In this document: piece after piece, positions 34,780 to 51,800 of the stretch | How the letters are laid out: the number at the start of each line of letters is the position of its first letter | Position numbering within the stretch: the first letter of the stretch is position 1 | Position numbers and translations under genes: made by a program | Source of the DNA: Epiperipatus broadwayi | Taxonomy: Eukaryota > Onychophora > Udeonychophora > Euonychophora > Peripatidae | Length of the DNA: 64,000 bases | Assembly: GCA_028023455.1 (NCBI GenBank) | Contig: JAQFVV010012434.1 | Span: 8,365,355 to 8,429,354 of the forward strand | Direction: 5' to 3' | The notes under the pieces: generated by a model | What the model was told of the DNA's origin: nothing | Database searches by the model: none | The model's input: only the letters and a program-made list of their open reading frames with translations

Positions 34780-36360
34780 AAAATCCGACCCATGATATCA
34801 CTGAAGAAGAGATTCACATCAAGATAAAAAGCCTCCTGGAGAGGGTTCACCCAGGAATTCATGGCATGCCAAAGTTCATCCTTCTACATCTAGAGTAATA
34901 TTTGGTGTCAATAATCAAATCCATGATAAACTACTTAGCAGAGAGATATTGAGAGATTAACAACTTGTATCCAATATCTCATACCTTTCCTTTAAAAAAA
35001 GGATGGAAGACATGACTTAAATGATCTAAGGCCTATCTCATTGATTCCCCTTTTAATTAAAATCATAGAACAATTAATTAAGGATCAAATTCAAGTGAAA
35101 ATCTATAAATACATTTCTACTAACCAATATGCAAAAAGGGGAATCATCAACTAATGCCATTGGTCAAATGAAGCTTCTTATTGGTGTCATCAGAACTCAG
35201 AGGATGTCAAAACCAATCACTGTTCAACTTGACATCTTGGCAGTGTTGGACTCAGTCAGGCCAGATATTCTGATTGACATTCTCTGGAAATATGGGGTAC
35301 CAAGTGTTTAATTTATCTGAGGATAATTGCAAATCTATTAGCAAACAGAATCATCCACATCTCAATGAATTGAAAAATTGTACCTGGGAAATGAGCTCTC
35401 CATCTCTATTCCTCAATGATCTTCACTTAGCATGTTATATTTTATAGCCTATGTCAATCCGCTATTGATGGAAATTTGAAATATCATTGCCTGGAGTGTT
35501 TGTACCTGTCATGGCAAGGGAAATTAAACATCTCAGTTATATGGATGACATATTCATCTGTATGCTATCCAAGAAATATATCACTAAACTAGAGAAGATA
35601 CTAGCTTGGGACTCAGACAAATACAAACTCAAATTCAATAAAGACAAATCAGCCTCCTGGAGCTTGCTAACTGGTAGGAAAATCACTTCTAATTTTACAG
35701 CTGATCCTCAAAAATTCCTAAGCTTTATTTTTTCAAAATCGAATAGTACTATGAGGAGAGAAATTGAAGAATCCCTCTTAACAGATATTTACTGTACAAT
35801 AACCTCCATTTCTAAGATATATGTTTCACTTCATAGTAAGGTAAGACTTTTAAACTCATTGATATTCCCAAAAATTAACTATTTCCTATCTGGTATCTGC
35901 CTCTCCAAAAAATTTATAAAAAAAAACAAGGTTGCTGCCATCAGCCTTCAAAAACTCAAAATGCCTAGAAGGCTCAACAGCCTCTCACTCCATTGTATCA
36001 AAACCGTGATATTCAAGAGAAACTATAACCTGCTGTTCTGGCTTCAAAATAAATACTCTACTATTTCATATCAAGAAGTTGTCACATCAATGGATAGACT
36101 ACTGCCCACTAATAATAGATGGTAGAATTTGTTATTTGATAATATTCGGAAAGTGGTTGACCTGAATGAAAATCCAATTATATCAAAAATTAAATACTGG
36201 AATGCACATAAAATAATACATGGGGAAAATAACATAAACAAAGGGTCTCTTGGGATTACTAATCAGCAACTAATTTCGAGATCAAAATTCTGGTTTATTG
36301 AGGCAAAATTTCAAGATTTCCTAATAAAATTAACCTGGACTTCCTCCCTATGAACTCATT
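34780..36360 (+). pseudogene. LINE ORF2 reverse transcriptase, copy B
   Basis: A broken RT across several frames. LNDLRPISLIPLLIKIIEQL (about 35010-35070) is RT motif 1/2; TNQYAKRGIIN follows. ITVQLDILAVLDSV near 35215 is the motif A region with one Asp kept. HLSYMDDIFICMLSKK (from about 35529) is the catalytic YMDD box. The open frame 35487-36125 continues through the thumb and connection (KFNKDKSASWSLLTGRK). Multiple stops separate the segments. It is not functional but is the best reference for the family. Confidence 0.75.
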
Positions 36361-36400
36361 TTTGGTGTACAGGAGAAATTTCAAGAAGATCAATTCTGTG

Positions 36401-36454
36401 TGCCAGATGTGTGAGAGAGAGGAGGAATCAGTTGACCACATTTTTCTTAGATGT
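36401..36454 (+). other. C-terminal zinc motif of the LINE ORF2
   Basis: CQMCEREEESVDHIFLRC = C-x2-C-x8-H-x4-C, the cysteine/histidine motif found after the RT in many LINEs. It lies in phase with KKINSV just upstream; the frame differs from 36129-36353. Confidence 0.65.
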
Positions 36455-36830
36455 ATCAATATGTCCAATTACAGATTGATAACTCAATGAATAATCCAGC
36501 AATATGAATGGAAACTATAAATCAATTAATGATTATATAGCTCAGGGTCTATTTACAGACATAAGACTGGCAATTTTTGTAAATTACACCTGTGGTGTGT
36601 CAGATATAAAGTAATAATTGAAGGGATGAGAGACCTGCACAGTACTAAATTTAAGAATGTCATGGATAAAATCATGAAGAGGGACTGACTAAATGCTCCA
36701 AGCTATATCACAAGAGTAACATAGGAGAAGGTTGGATCTATTTTGTTTCAAATAGATATGTAATTGATGTCATTTTTGTATTTCTGGCATTCAATATAAC
36801 CATAGAACAAAATTTCCTTTAAAAAAAAAG

Positions 36831-38600
36831 ATTGCTTTTTTCTAGAAACATTAAATGTGATGGAAATTTTTTGTTATATACTTGAAAGAATCAAATTTCT
36901 GTAAAGCATTAAACACTTCAATAATATCTGAGTTTATAAAAACATATATACTGTTTAATGGTCTATTATACTGAAATTAAAAAATCATAAGATGAATATG
37001 ATTATTTTTGAAAAGATTTGCTGTGACCATTTCCATATTGTGACATTTCTAATTGCTAATATTGTTGGAATTATTTAGAAATTATTGCTGATTTTGTGCC
37101 TTGGGAATAAAGCACAAATTATACTATCTTGGATAATATGCTGCATTCTAAGGTGGTTTAAATATTCTATTATTATTTTTAGTAAATCTAAATTTCTATC
37201 AGAAATGGTATTTATATCCAATTTTGATGTATTACATTGAAAAGTATCTTAATTGTTTATAATAACTTCTTTCACATACACTTTAATGCAAAAATTTTTT
37301 ATAAAACTTTTTTATTTTCCTGTCAGTTTCAACTGTCCAAGCAGTCTTCATCAGAGCTTTCTGAAAGAAATTATTATAAGCAATATATGTGAATATATGA
37401 AGAAATGCAAAGAAAGTAAAGGAGAAGAATAAGAGTATATCTTAATTGTCAGTATTAATATTAAATAGGAAGCAAAGTATCATCATATGACTTTCCTTGC
37501 ATTTGATGAAGCATCAACAAGAGAATAATATGAAGACTTAAATAAGAAAGAAATAACTATTTATTAATCAAGATTTCAATATACTGCAACATATATTCCT
37601 TCTAATGCTAATGTTTAAAGTAAATTAATAATCATGCAAAAAATTTGTTTGATATATGCATTTACTTGCCAAAAGATCAAAAATACCTACTGATAGCATA
37701 TAACTGAAATGAGTACAATATATGTATAAATGCCCTACTATTGTCATATTATTTAGCTAATCAAGCATGTTGCTTGTGATATAAACCTTAGAATGTTTCA
37801 GTCTTAATTCATTAGCTTGGATAATATATAAGAAATAACAGTGGCTGTGCAATTCAGTGATTTTTTTTAATAATTCAATAATCAAAAGCTGTTCTGATAA
37901 AATGACATAGTGTTGCTATCTAATATCCATTACTCATTCATATAACATTTGAATCTAAAGAAGAGTGTCAAACATATGGTTTACCTTTATTTTTCTGAAA
38001 ATCATTAAAAAAATTTAAAAGTTCTAAAACTATCATCTTACCCATAAATTTTTTGTAATTACAATTAAATTCAAACTAATAAAATTCAACAATAAGCGAT
38101 TTTTGTGCATATCTATTTTACTAGCACATATCTATATGGCAGAAAATAAAATATATTGAAGGATTACAATTAGATGTTGTGTTGAAGTATTTAAGGAAAA
38201 AAGTTTTCTGTTGAAGAAATTAAAACACAGCATCACAAACTAAATAAACAGAATAATAGACAACGAGTTCTATATTTGGATATAATTGGATTTCATAGAT
38301 GTATTTGTTAGTCATTGCAAAACCCATATCTACAGCATTTTTTTTCATTGCAGTTGAATATCTATATTCGTTTACTAATATCTTGAGTATGTATATATGT
38401 TTAAAAAAAATAGAGAATGGCAAAAAAACAAAGGAAATTCCATTTATTTAGAAAAAAAAATTATCTTATTATTACTGAAAGGTATATATTTTATGAAGGA
38501 AATTTTGAAGTAAAATACATCATATATACATATTGTAACCTTTTGATTTGATGGGTTCTCAAAAAAGACAAGTAATTTCATTAAAATTATCAAAATTTTA
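36831..38600. other. AT-rich non-coding stretch
   Basis: No gene recognised. The minus frames 38220-38423 and 38444-38773 are unsupported; the latter is antisense to the ribozyme repeat. A hammerhead-like hairpin lies at 37327-37354. Confidence 0.45.
37327..37354 (-). ncRNA. Hammerhead-like hairpin with bulged stem II (weak)
   Basis: Minus strand: CUGAUGA, A, a bulged G, ACUG-CUUGGA-CAGU, U, then GAAA. Core boxes are exact; stem II is complete except for one bulged G in the same place as at 14804-14830. Helices I and III are not evident, so self-cleavage is doubtful. Confidence 0.3.
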
Positions 38601-38759
38601 AGCCTCAGGGTGGCCTTTGAGCATTCCATCATCAGATTTTCAATTGGGTAGACAGTTGAAAAGTTGGAATGTGGAGTAGATTGAAGCTTATCCATTAAAG
38701 TATGAAGATTGGCTATCTTAATATATATCTGAGCACTTATTGCATATATGTGTAGAGAT

Positions 38760-38820
38760 GATAACCTGGACAAACTGATGATTGTTGGTTTAGCATGAAA
38801 TACAAATATTGGTGATTATT
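38760..38820 (+). ncRNA. Hammerhead ribozyme, type I, copy 7 (weakened helices)
   Basis: GAUAACC, ACAAA, CUGAUGA (38775-38781), UUGUU-GGUUU-AGCAU, GAAA, UACAAAU, A (38808), UUGGU, GAUUAUU. The core is complete. Helix III keeps two pairs around ACAA. Stem II has a U-U mismatch and a G-U pair, and helix I has one mismatch (ACAAA for ACCAA). Confidence 0.65.
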
Positions 38821-39204
38821 TATCTTTTCAACATATATGTGTTCAAGCGTATCAGTGATATGAGATAGAGTGGTGTGAAAGTCTGTGCTCATATACCCTA
38901 TATATTACATATATTGATCGAGGTATACAATAAGCCTGTATTTCAGTTATTACATATTAGAGATGTCTGCCCAATCCTTGTATATGCATTAAATGGATTA
39001 TGTCTTGTACATGAGGGGTCAGATTGACTTTAGGTCAACATGGGAATCTCAGCCTCAGGGTGGCCTTTGAGCGTTCCATCATCAGATTTTCAATTGGATG
39101 GATGGTTGAAGTGTTGAGTGGATTGAAACCTGTTCATTAAAATATGAAGATTGGCTATCTTAATATTATATATCTGAGCACTTATTGTATATATGTGTAG
39201 AGAT

Positions 39205-39265
39205 GATAATCTGGCCCAACTGATGATTGCTGGTTTAGCATGAAATACTTATATTGGTGACTATT
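39205..39265 (+). ncRNA. Hammerhead ribozyme, type I, copy 8
   Basis: GAUAAUC, CCCAA, CUGAUGA (39220-39226), UUGCU-GGUUU-AGCAU, GAAA, UACUUAU, A (39253), UUGGU, GACUAUU. The core is complete. Helix I inner has four pairs. Helix III has two pairs around ACUU. Stem II has four pairs plus a basal U-U mismatch. Confidence 0.7.
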
Positions 39266-39362
39266 TATCTTGTCGACATATATCTGTTCAAGTGTATCAG
39301 TGATATGAGATAGAGTGGTGAGTGGTGGGTGATGTGAAAGACTGTGCTCATATACCCTATAT

Positions 39363-41962
39363 ATTAAACAGTTAATGTAAATATTTTAAAGTAAATCTTT
39401 ATCAAGTATTAGTGTATTTTATGTGGGTTGAGTTGTAGTCGATTAATCACACATTTACTACTAAATAGTATAAATTATATACATCACTGATTAGTAACAT
39501 GATTTTATAATTACGGTTTAAAATCAATTATATTTGTTAATGTGTGTTAACAATTATTGAATTTATTTCGTTTTTTTTTTTTTTTTTGGAAAATTATAAT
39601 TGCTACATTTAAAAGAAATTCATAAAATAAAAATTACTGTGATTAAATCGTTTAAGTAAATAAATAAAATATAATTTAAAAATAAATGTATATAGTTTTA
39701 AATTTAATATTATAAATTTATACGTGGTAATATAAAGTGTTTAAGAAACTTTAATAATATTGAAATTAAATCAAATGTGATATGTGATTTTCTATATGAG
39801 AAAAAAATAAATAAGTTTATTAAATCTTCAAATTTGAAATTTGTTTTAAAATAAATCACCAATCAGGATTAAGAGATTGTTCATGTTTACATCACTGCTT
39901 AATAAAAAAAAAAAGGCAGACGATTTTTTTTAAAAAAAAAAAAAAAGAATTATCAGAGACGGTAATCATTAATTATCATCAAGTTTTTAAATCTATTTAA
40001 ATTTAGATTTTGAAATTTCAGAAACGTAATAAATTTTGCTGAATGCGTATAAGTAAAATATAAATATATTATTGTAATAATAATGGGATAAGTCAACAAA
40101 TACTTCATCAAGAGAAAAGCTTTGATCTCTGCTATTCCTTCATTTCAGGACAAATACATTTAAAACAAAAGTTCTACCGTGATTTCAAGAAAAATGCTTC
40201 TTTTAGATCCAATATTGGAATATAGATGGGATAAAAACTTTGGAAAGATACTCGTAACTACTTATGTTTGTTTTACTTACTTTAAAAAGTATTTAGTAAG
40301 AAAACAAAACCATTGTAATAATGATCAAAACTATTTAAATAAGAAGAATTAAGCATATTTTATAGAATCAAGATAGATGAAATACACAGGCTTATTATCA
40401 AGATAATGATGTTGTTATAAATAATAATAAAACTTTATTAAAATACAATTCAATTGATATATGAAAACCATATGATAAGTGTCTAGTATCATATAACAAA
40501 ATATTTAAATCTGAAGAGAAAAACTTTTATAATTCTTTAAAGATTTTAAATGATTGATAAAGGTTTCCTATAATGAAGTATAGAATGAAGGATAAGTGAA
40601 GAAATATGAAAAAATAATTGATGGAGATTACTCATATATATATATTGAAATTGAAATAAACAACCTATGGAATTATATGACTAGATTTATAAAATATAAT
40701 TCATGATCAAAATTTTAATTTTGATACAAATAAATATGTTCTTATAATGAATATTATAACTTTCCAATGAAAGATTTAAAAGGAAAACGTTTAAAATAAT
40801 AATTCATAAAAAGGATTTGTAACCTTATGGAATTCCAAGATTATTAACCTTTAGTTCTATATAGCGCTACAAAATATTAAAACATTTATCTGTATACAAG
40901 TTTTTATTATGGAAAGTTTTATGTTTATTTTCATGGTAATTGGAGAAGTAGCAAGGAAATTAAAGTACAGTTTGTTTCAGTGAAACTCCCGGCGACTTTC
41001 TTTTGTTGTCAAAGAAATTAATACCTGTTAATAATATCAATGTGTTTAGGTTTAAAGCTCAAAAAAGAAGAGAACTATTGATATATTTATTTATAAAAAA
41101 AATGAATTTGTTTGGATTATATTAATGATAATATTTGTTATAAGAGTATGATGATATCATTTGGATTCAGAAATTATTTTTTTTAGGTAAAATATAGAAT
41201 TAAGGTAAAATTAGTTTGTTTTTTTTTAGATATTTTATTTTAACTTTATGTTTATGTATGACTATGTTGAAGATATTACAAGTAATAGAATATTATATAT
41301 ATTAGATATATCTATATTTATTAGTTTATTCTGTAATTAAAGAAATATTACTCGTATGTAAAAAAAATTGTATAAATTATAGTATTTAATAATACTTTGA
41401 AAATATTGTTATTCCTAATAAAAGCATAATATGATCTCATTATTTAATACAATAAATTATTTTGTAATATAACATTTATGTTATTGATATTTGTTTTGTC
41501 TTATTGGCTGTTTTCATAGAAGAGAATCCATATTTGGAATTAAGGATGTATTGGGTTTTCATTTTCTTTATATTAGAAATGATATTGTGCAGTGGTAGTA
41601 TTTCTTAGTGGAAAATGTATTAGTTATAGTGGTGGCAAGGAAAGTTTTGTTTAATCTTGATGCGATTAATAGTGTGCAATTTGTTGACTCTCATAAGAGC
41701 CAATAGTTTAGTAAGTTGTTCATTGAACATATAATTAGATAAGTAATCAATAATATTCCTGTAAGTGTTATAAAGTAATAAGCAATGATGAAAAAAAAGA
41801 TTATTTTATGTCAATGTTCAATAAACCTCATTGGATAACACACAAATATTTTATTAAGCTATGCACTAAGGAGAATACATCATTTGTATTGTATTATTCA
41901 GTATTGATACCATAACAGGTCGCTTGATGGTGTTATATACAGTTTAAAACACAAATATGTTA
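39363..41962. other. AT-rich non-coding stretch
   Basis: Nothing recognised except homopolymer runs (near 39571 and 39900-39945). Confidence 0.5.
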
Positions 41963-42314
41963 CTTTTAAAAGTACGCTTTTATTTTAATAACGTTACCAT
42001 GCCAGACTTTTTGCCTTTATTGTCCCATTTCAGGTATTATTTTGAGATTTAAAAAAAATACACATATAAATTAATTGCTGTACTTCTTTTAGATTGAAAA
42101 CAAAGTATAAATTAATTTATCTACTTATTTTTTATTGGAAACGAACAAGTTGCTTTTGGTTTTTGCTTTTAAAAGCATGCTTTTATTGTAATAACTTTAC
42201 CATGCTAGACTTTTTTGTCTTTATTGTCATCTGATTTCAAATATTATTTTGAGATTTCCCAAAAAAAATACATATATCAATTAATTGCTGTACTTATTTT
42301 TGATTGAAAACAAA
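41963..42314 (+). repeat. Imperfect tandem duplication, ~200-bp period
   Basis: The segment 41963-42104 (AAAAGTACGCTTTTATTTTA ... GATTGAAAACAAA) recurs at 42165-42314 with scattered substitutions and small indels. Confidence 0.8.
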
Positions 42315-43040
42315 CAAGTTCTTTTGGACAATAACTTGTGAAAGACAGCATCGGCAAGCGCATCAATGTGCAGGGAGGGGAACAACAGTTTAGCCAATCG
42401 TACCAAATGTATTGAATTGAAACAACAACTTGTGAAATATGGAAGGGTCAGGGAGAAGGAGTATGTCAGCACATAGCACTGAAATGTGCAGGGGGGACAG
42501 ATGGTCTTGCCAATCTGAAGGATCATCCAAAAGATGCAATAATCTAAGCAAACCAACTTTACGATTTCCAAAACAAGCTGCAACCTTGTCTCATATGGGT
42601 TCTCTACAAGCATGAGTTTTTGCATAAGTTCTGTGCAATAGTGCCTGTCCCTATCCTTTTCTCACTGTTAAAAACCTTGCAAGTTTTATATGGGAGCATG
42701 GCAATGTGCTTACAATTATTACTATCTAATACTACATCAGGTAGGGTGTAAGATCATTATATCTGGAATGTACATTTCAAGAGTTATGGCCAGTTGACTT
42801 TTATACACCCTCACATGATACAGTAGCAATCTGTGAAGTGTGCAGATTTGCATAGTTTTGTGAAGCACATCAGTGGACTGTAATATTGGTGCACAATGAC
42901 ATCTAGGCCTGCAATGGCTAATATGAACAGAATTGTTCTATATGCCATAAGTTTGGCCACGTAAAAGGAATTTTTATGTGTTTTTGCACATAAAAGGCAC
43001 CATCAAGTGGGTAGTATTGTCTAAAAATAAAGTACCTATT
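42315..43040. other. GC-richer island, unidentified repeat or decayed gene fragment
   Basis: Markedly less AT-rich than its flanks. Recurrent words include AATGTGCAGGG (42367 and 42484 regions) and AACTTGTGAAA (42327 and 42427 regions), so there is an internal duplication of about 110 bp. The minus frame 42281-42625 has no recognisable domain. Near the end GTTTGGCCACGTAAAAGG and GCACATAAAAGGCACCATC form a repeated GTAAAAGG/ATAAAAGG theme. Confidence 0.35.
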
Positions 43041-44080
43041 ATTCTTATAAAAGATTAGGATCTTGTGCCTTCAAAATGAGAAAAAAAAAGAATTATGCAA
43101 GTTCATAATATTTATGTAGAAAGCAAATGACCAAAACTGTAAATAGTTTTGTGTTTTAAATAATACTATGAAATGAGATCACATACAAAAAAAATCACTT
43201 GAATATAAGATATTGTGATGATGTTGGTAAATATGTGGGGTAAAATTGTAACTTTTTTTTAGTTTATCATTTATATTTGATATATTTAACTTAAATGATA
43301 AAAGATGAATATACAATAAAAATCAAAACAATATTTTAAGTACTGAATAAAAGTGTGTTTAATAGTAGATTAATGAACTGTATTTAACAAAATAGTAGTG
43401 ATTTTAAAACTTATATTTTTTGAACATGGTTAAATATGTTTTATTTATATTTTAACATATTTAATGAATGTATTTGTAAGATAAGAATTATTAATTTTAA
43501 TTTCTTTAATTTTATTTTTATTTAAAAATTATAATTATTTGTATTGGATAAAATTAATAGTTAAAGTAAAAATTGATAAAATGTAATAAATAAACTATTT
43601 TTTAAACTAATATTGTCTGGTATAATTTTTCCTCTGGAGTCTTATCATATCATCAATTTTGAAACAATAGCATACAATCTTGGTTAAATAATTATTATTT
43701 TGCAATATCCTATTTCTGATTACAATCTATAAATTTTATTTGATCTTAATAGTTTATGATCATGTACATTAAAAGCATATAATATGGTAATTATACTTAA
43801 AGAATTTAATATATGGAAAGCAATATTATAAATATACATTTTGGTAATTGTTTTTAAAATAGCATGAATAGTCTAAAGGATTCTGTATCAAAAGGAAATA
43901 TATATCTGTGTCATTAAAATTATATTATTTAATTTATAAGTTAAAAATATGATAATTTAAATTTTAATAAATTTGAAATTTTAAAAGGAAATATATTAAT
44001 TAAATTATTTTCATTTCTTTGTATTTGTTTGTTGATATGTGATGCAATTGAATGTTATAAATATTATTTCAGGAATAAAT
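43041..44080. other. AT-rich non-coding stretch
   Basis: No gene, RNA or clear repeat seen. Confidence 0.5.
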
Positions 44081-44250
44081 GATAGTAGTGTGATTAGAAA
44101 TTATGGATTATTTGATGGAATCCCAAGCAAAACTCTCCATACAGTAGTGCCACTCAGTGCAAGCCAGAGTAATCAATGGATGCCAGAAGGATTGTGCATA
44201 AAATTCCTATCTGGTGATCATGTGATTAAATCCCAAGAAAAGAATTATTC
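44081..44250 (+). other. GC-richer block abutting the TTA microsatellite
   Basis: About 170 bp with an open plus frame (GINDSSVIRNYGLFDGIPSK ..., from 44039 to 44257). A SINE or LINE 3' end that seeded the microsatellite is as likely as an exon. A possible splice acceptor (TTATTTCAG) precedes it at about 44073. No family recognised. Confidence 0.25.
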
Positions 44251-44253
44251 AAT

Positions 44254-48820
<4,567 letters not shown>

Positions 48821-48829
48821 TATGGCTGC

Positions 48830-51800
48830 AGAAAGGAGTTTGCTATTAACTGAAAGGAGACCCTTTGATTCCTCTTGGAGGCCTTAAAGGAACCGAGCAG
48901 GGCAAATTCCTAATGTCCACTCCATACGTTCTTGTCGTTGCAGCTGTTATTACTATGTGATTATTCATATAGTATACGAACATGAATGGGCTGCTCACCA
49001 ACACGCATTAGCCAGCGTGGTGAGTTTATTGGCTTTTTACCTCTGAGTTTAAGATCAAGAAACACCATGGTCTTTCTTCTCAGTGCCTGATAAGGCAGAA
49101 TGAATGTTTGTGTAAATGATAAATATTTTTCCAATACATATATACAATTATGACAGACAAAAATAAAGCATGGCCCTTATTCCCAGGAGGCTGTAAAGTC
49201 ACCAACCAAGGCAGCAGTTGGTGGCCGAAGGTGGAGGGTGCTAAGAATTCCCTGATTGCGGACCCAGGCTGCCATTTGATGATGACTTTTTATTTAGGTA
49301 CTTACAACTGCAGATCACTTTCAAGTGAAGGAAGATTGCAAGAATTAGAAGAAGAACTCTCTTATATTAAATGGGACATTATTGGACTTTGTGAAGTTAG
49401 AAGAAAAGGTGAAGAGACAATTGATTTAAAAAGTGGACATATACTCTATTATAAAGGCACAAATATTGGAAATACAAGTGGAGTAGGATTCATTATAAAT
49501 AAAAAGTGGAAGAACAATATTGTGGAGATTGATGGTGTATCAGACAGAGTGGCAAGATTAGTTATACAACTTAATAGCAGATATCAAATGCAGATAATTC
49601 AGGTTTATGCCCCAACAAGTTCTCATAGTGATGAAGTAGTAGAAGATTTTTATATGGATGTACAAAAGGCTTTTGATCAGAGTAAACAACATTTTAAAAT
49701 CGTTATGGGAGACTTTAATGCTAGAATTGGTAAACAAATGAAAGATGAAAGTGCTGTAGGTAATTTTGGTTATGGTAATAGAAATGAGAGAGGACATAGA
49801 CTTGTGGAGTTTGCAGAAAAAGAAAAACTTTATATTATGAATTCTTTTTTTGAGAAAAATGTTAAAAGGAAATGGACATGGAAGCATCCAAATGAAGGTA
49901 CAGCAGAATTGGATTATATTTTGACTAATAGGAAATACATATTTCAAGATTGTAATGTTCTTAATAAATTTAACACAGGAAGTGATCATCGATTAGTAAG
50001 GTGTAAGATACGTGTTAATGTGAAACTAGAGAGACAGAAATTATTAAGAAAAACAATATTTACAGTTGATATTCCTAATCTTCAGAAACATTCTAATGAA
50101 TTTAAATTAGAACTTAGAAATCGGTTTCAAGTATTAGTAGATTTTGAGCATAATTCAGATTTGAATGAAATTAATATGAAAATAACTGATACACTTTTAA
50201 AAACTGCAACAAAGATAGCTGGTAGAAAAAAGCAGCAATTGACCAATAAAATTTCTACTGAGACTAGAGAATTTATGAAGAAAAGAAGGAATATGAAGAT
50301 ATACAAAAATGATGCATTAAAAAGAATTGAATATCTCGAATTTTGTAAAATGGTGTGGAAAAGAGTTGAAAATGATATAAGAAAGTATAATTGTGAACTA
50401 GCAAGGAAAGCTGTAGAAGAAAATAAAAGTCTTAAGAATGTAAAACAACATTTTGGTATTGGTAGGAAATTTATATCTGCAATAAGAAAAAAAGATGGAA
50501 TTGTTACTAAAAAGAGAGATGACATCATGAAATTGGTAGAAGATTTTTATCAAGAATTATATAGTAATAAAGAACAAGTACCTCCTATATCTATTACATC
50601 TTCCGAATTGCCCAGAATTTTAAATGAAGAAGTGAGACACGCAATTAAATGTATGAAGAAGGGAAAGGCTCCAGGTAATGATGGAATTATAATTGATATA
50701 TTAAAAGAAGCAGGTGAAGAAATAGAAAAATTTTTAGCAAAGTTATATACCAAATGTCTAAATGATAAAGATGTACCGGATGATTGGAAGAATGCAGTAA
50801 TAATATTAATATTTAAAAAAGGTGATAAAGAAGATATTAGAAATTACAGACCTATCAGCCTTTTATCAGTTTTATATAAAATTTTTACCAAGATAATTAC
50901 AACTCGTCTGCAGAGAACATTGGATTTCCACCAACCAAGAGAACAAGCTGGATTTAAAAGTGGTTTTAGTACAGTAGATCATATCCAGGTGTTGAGAGAA
51001 GTTATAGAAAGGTCAAATGAATATGAGTTGTCATTATGTTTTGGATTTGTAGATTATGAAAAGGCATTTGATTCTATAAACATTTCTTCAGTGATTAAAG
51101 CATTGGATCATCAAGGTATAGACCCAGGATATTGTCATATTTTGAAGAATATTTATAAAAATGCAACAGCAACAATTAGATTACATAATGATACTGGGAA
51201 AGTCAACATTGAGAAAGGTGTAAGACAAGGTGACTCCATATCTCCAAAACTTTTTACAGCAGTGCTGCAAGAAGTATTTTGTGGATTAAAATGGGAAACT
51301 AAAGGAGTGAAAGTAAATGGAGATTATTTAAGTCATTTAGATTTCGCAGATGATGTAGTTGTTTTTGCAAATAATGCTTCAGAGCTGCAGGATATGTTGC
51401 AGGAATTATCAGATGAAAGTAGGAAAGTAGGACTAAAGATAAATGTTAAAAAGACTAAAGTAATGTTTAATCGATTTGCTCAAAATATGAAAATAAAGAT
51501 TGATTATGATGAATTAGAAGAAGTTAACAGTTACAAATACCTTGGTCAGATTATTAATACAGATGGAAACATAATGGAAGAAATTAATCATAGAATTAAA
51601 CTTGGTTGGAGTGCTTTTGGTAGAAATAACTTGATACTAAAAGGAAATATGCCTATGTGTTTGAAAAGGAAGGTTTTTAACAAATGTGTTTTACCAGTTC
51701 TTACTTATGGATCTGAGACTTGGACACTTAATAGAAGAGCAATACAGAGACTTCAGACCACTCAAAGAAGTATGGAGAGATGTATGTTGGGAGTAACAAG

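Larger units (their letters stand above)
30100..36828 (+). mobile_element. Non-LTR retrotransposon (LINE copy B), interrupted by a DNA transposon
   Basis: Plus-strand LINE of the same family as 1-3700: ORF1 with gag-like region, endonuclease, reverse transcriptase and a C-terminal zinc motif, ending near an A-rich run at 36822-36830. The family's full two-ORF plan is clearest here. The element is split inside the endonuclease by the TA-flanked transposon at 32468-33797. Many stops and frameshifts mark it as inactive. The 5' limit is approximate. Confidence 0.8.
38601..39362 (+). mobile_element. Tandem (1.7-unit) hammerhead-repeat element
   Basis: A block beginning AGCCTCAGGGTGGCCTTTGA occurs at 38601 and again at 39051 (period 450). 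Each block runs to ATACCCTATATATTA (about 38905 and 39362). Predicted ribozyme cleavage sites fall after 38808 and after 39253, 445 nt apart. Unit order: GC-richer body, UAUCUGAGCACUUAUUG linker, ribozyme, then the tRNA-like tail (GAGATAGAGTGG ... GTGCTCATATACCC). The boundaries are permuted relative to 7523-8151, as expected when units derive from circular or multimeric RNA. The flanks show no clear target-site duplication. Confidence 0.75.

Noticed and set aside
49558-50753. Antisense frames across the RTE-like LINE
   Set aside because: Shadows of the long sense frame, rich in Phe/Ile/Ser as expected from antisense of Lys/Glu-rich coding sequence.
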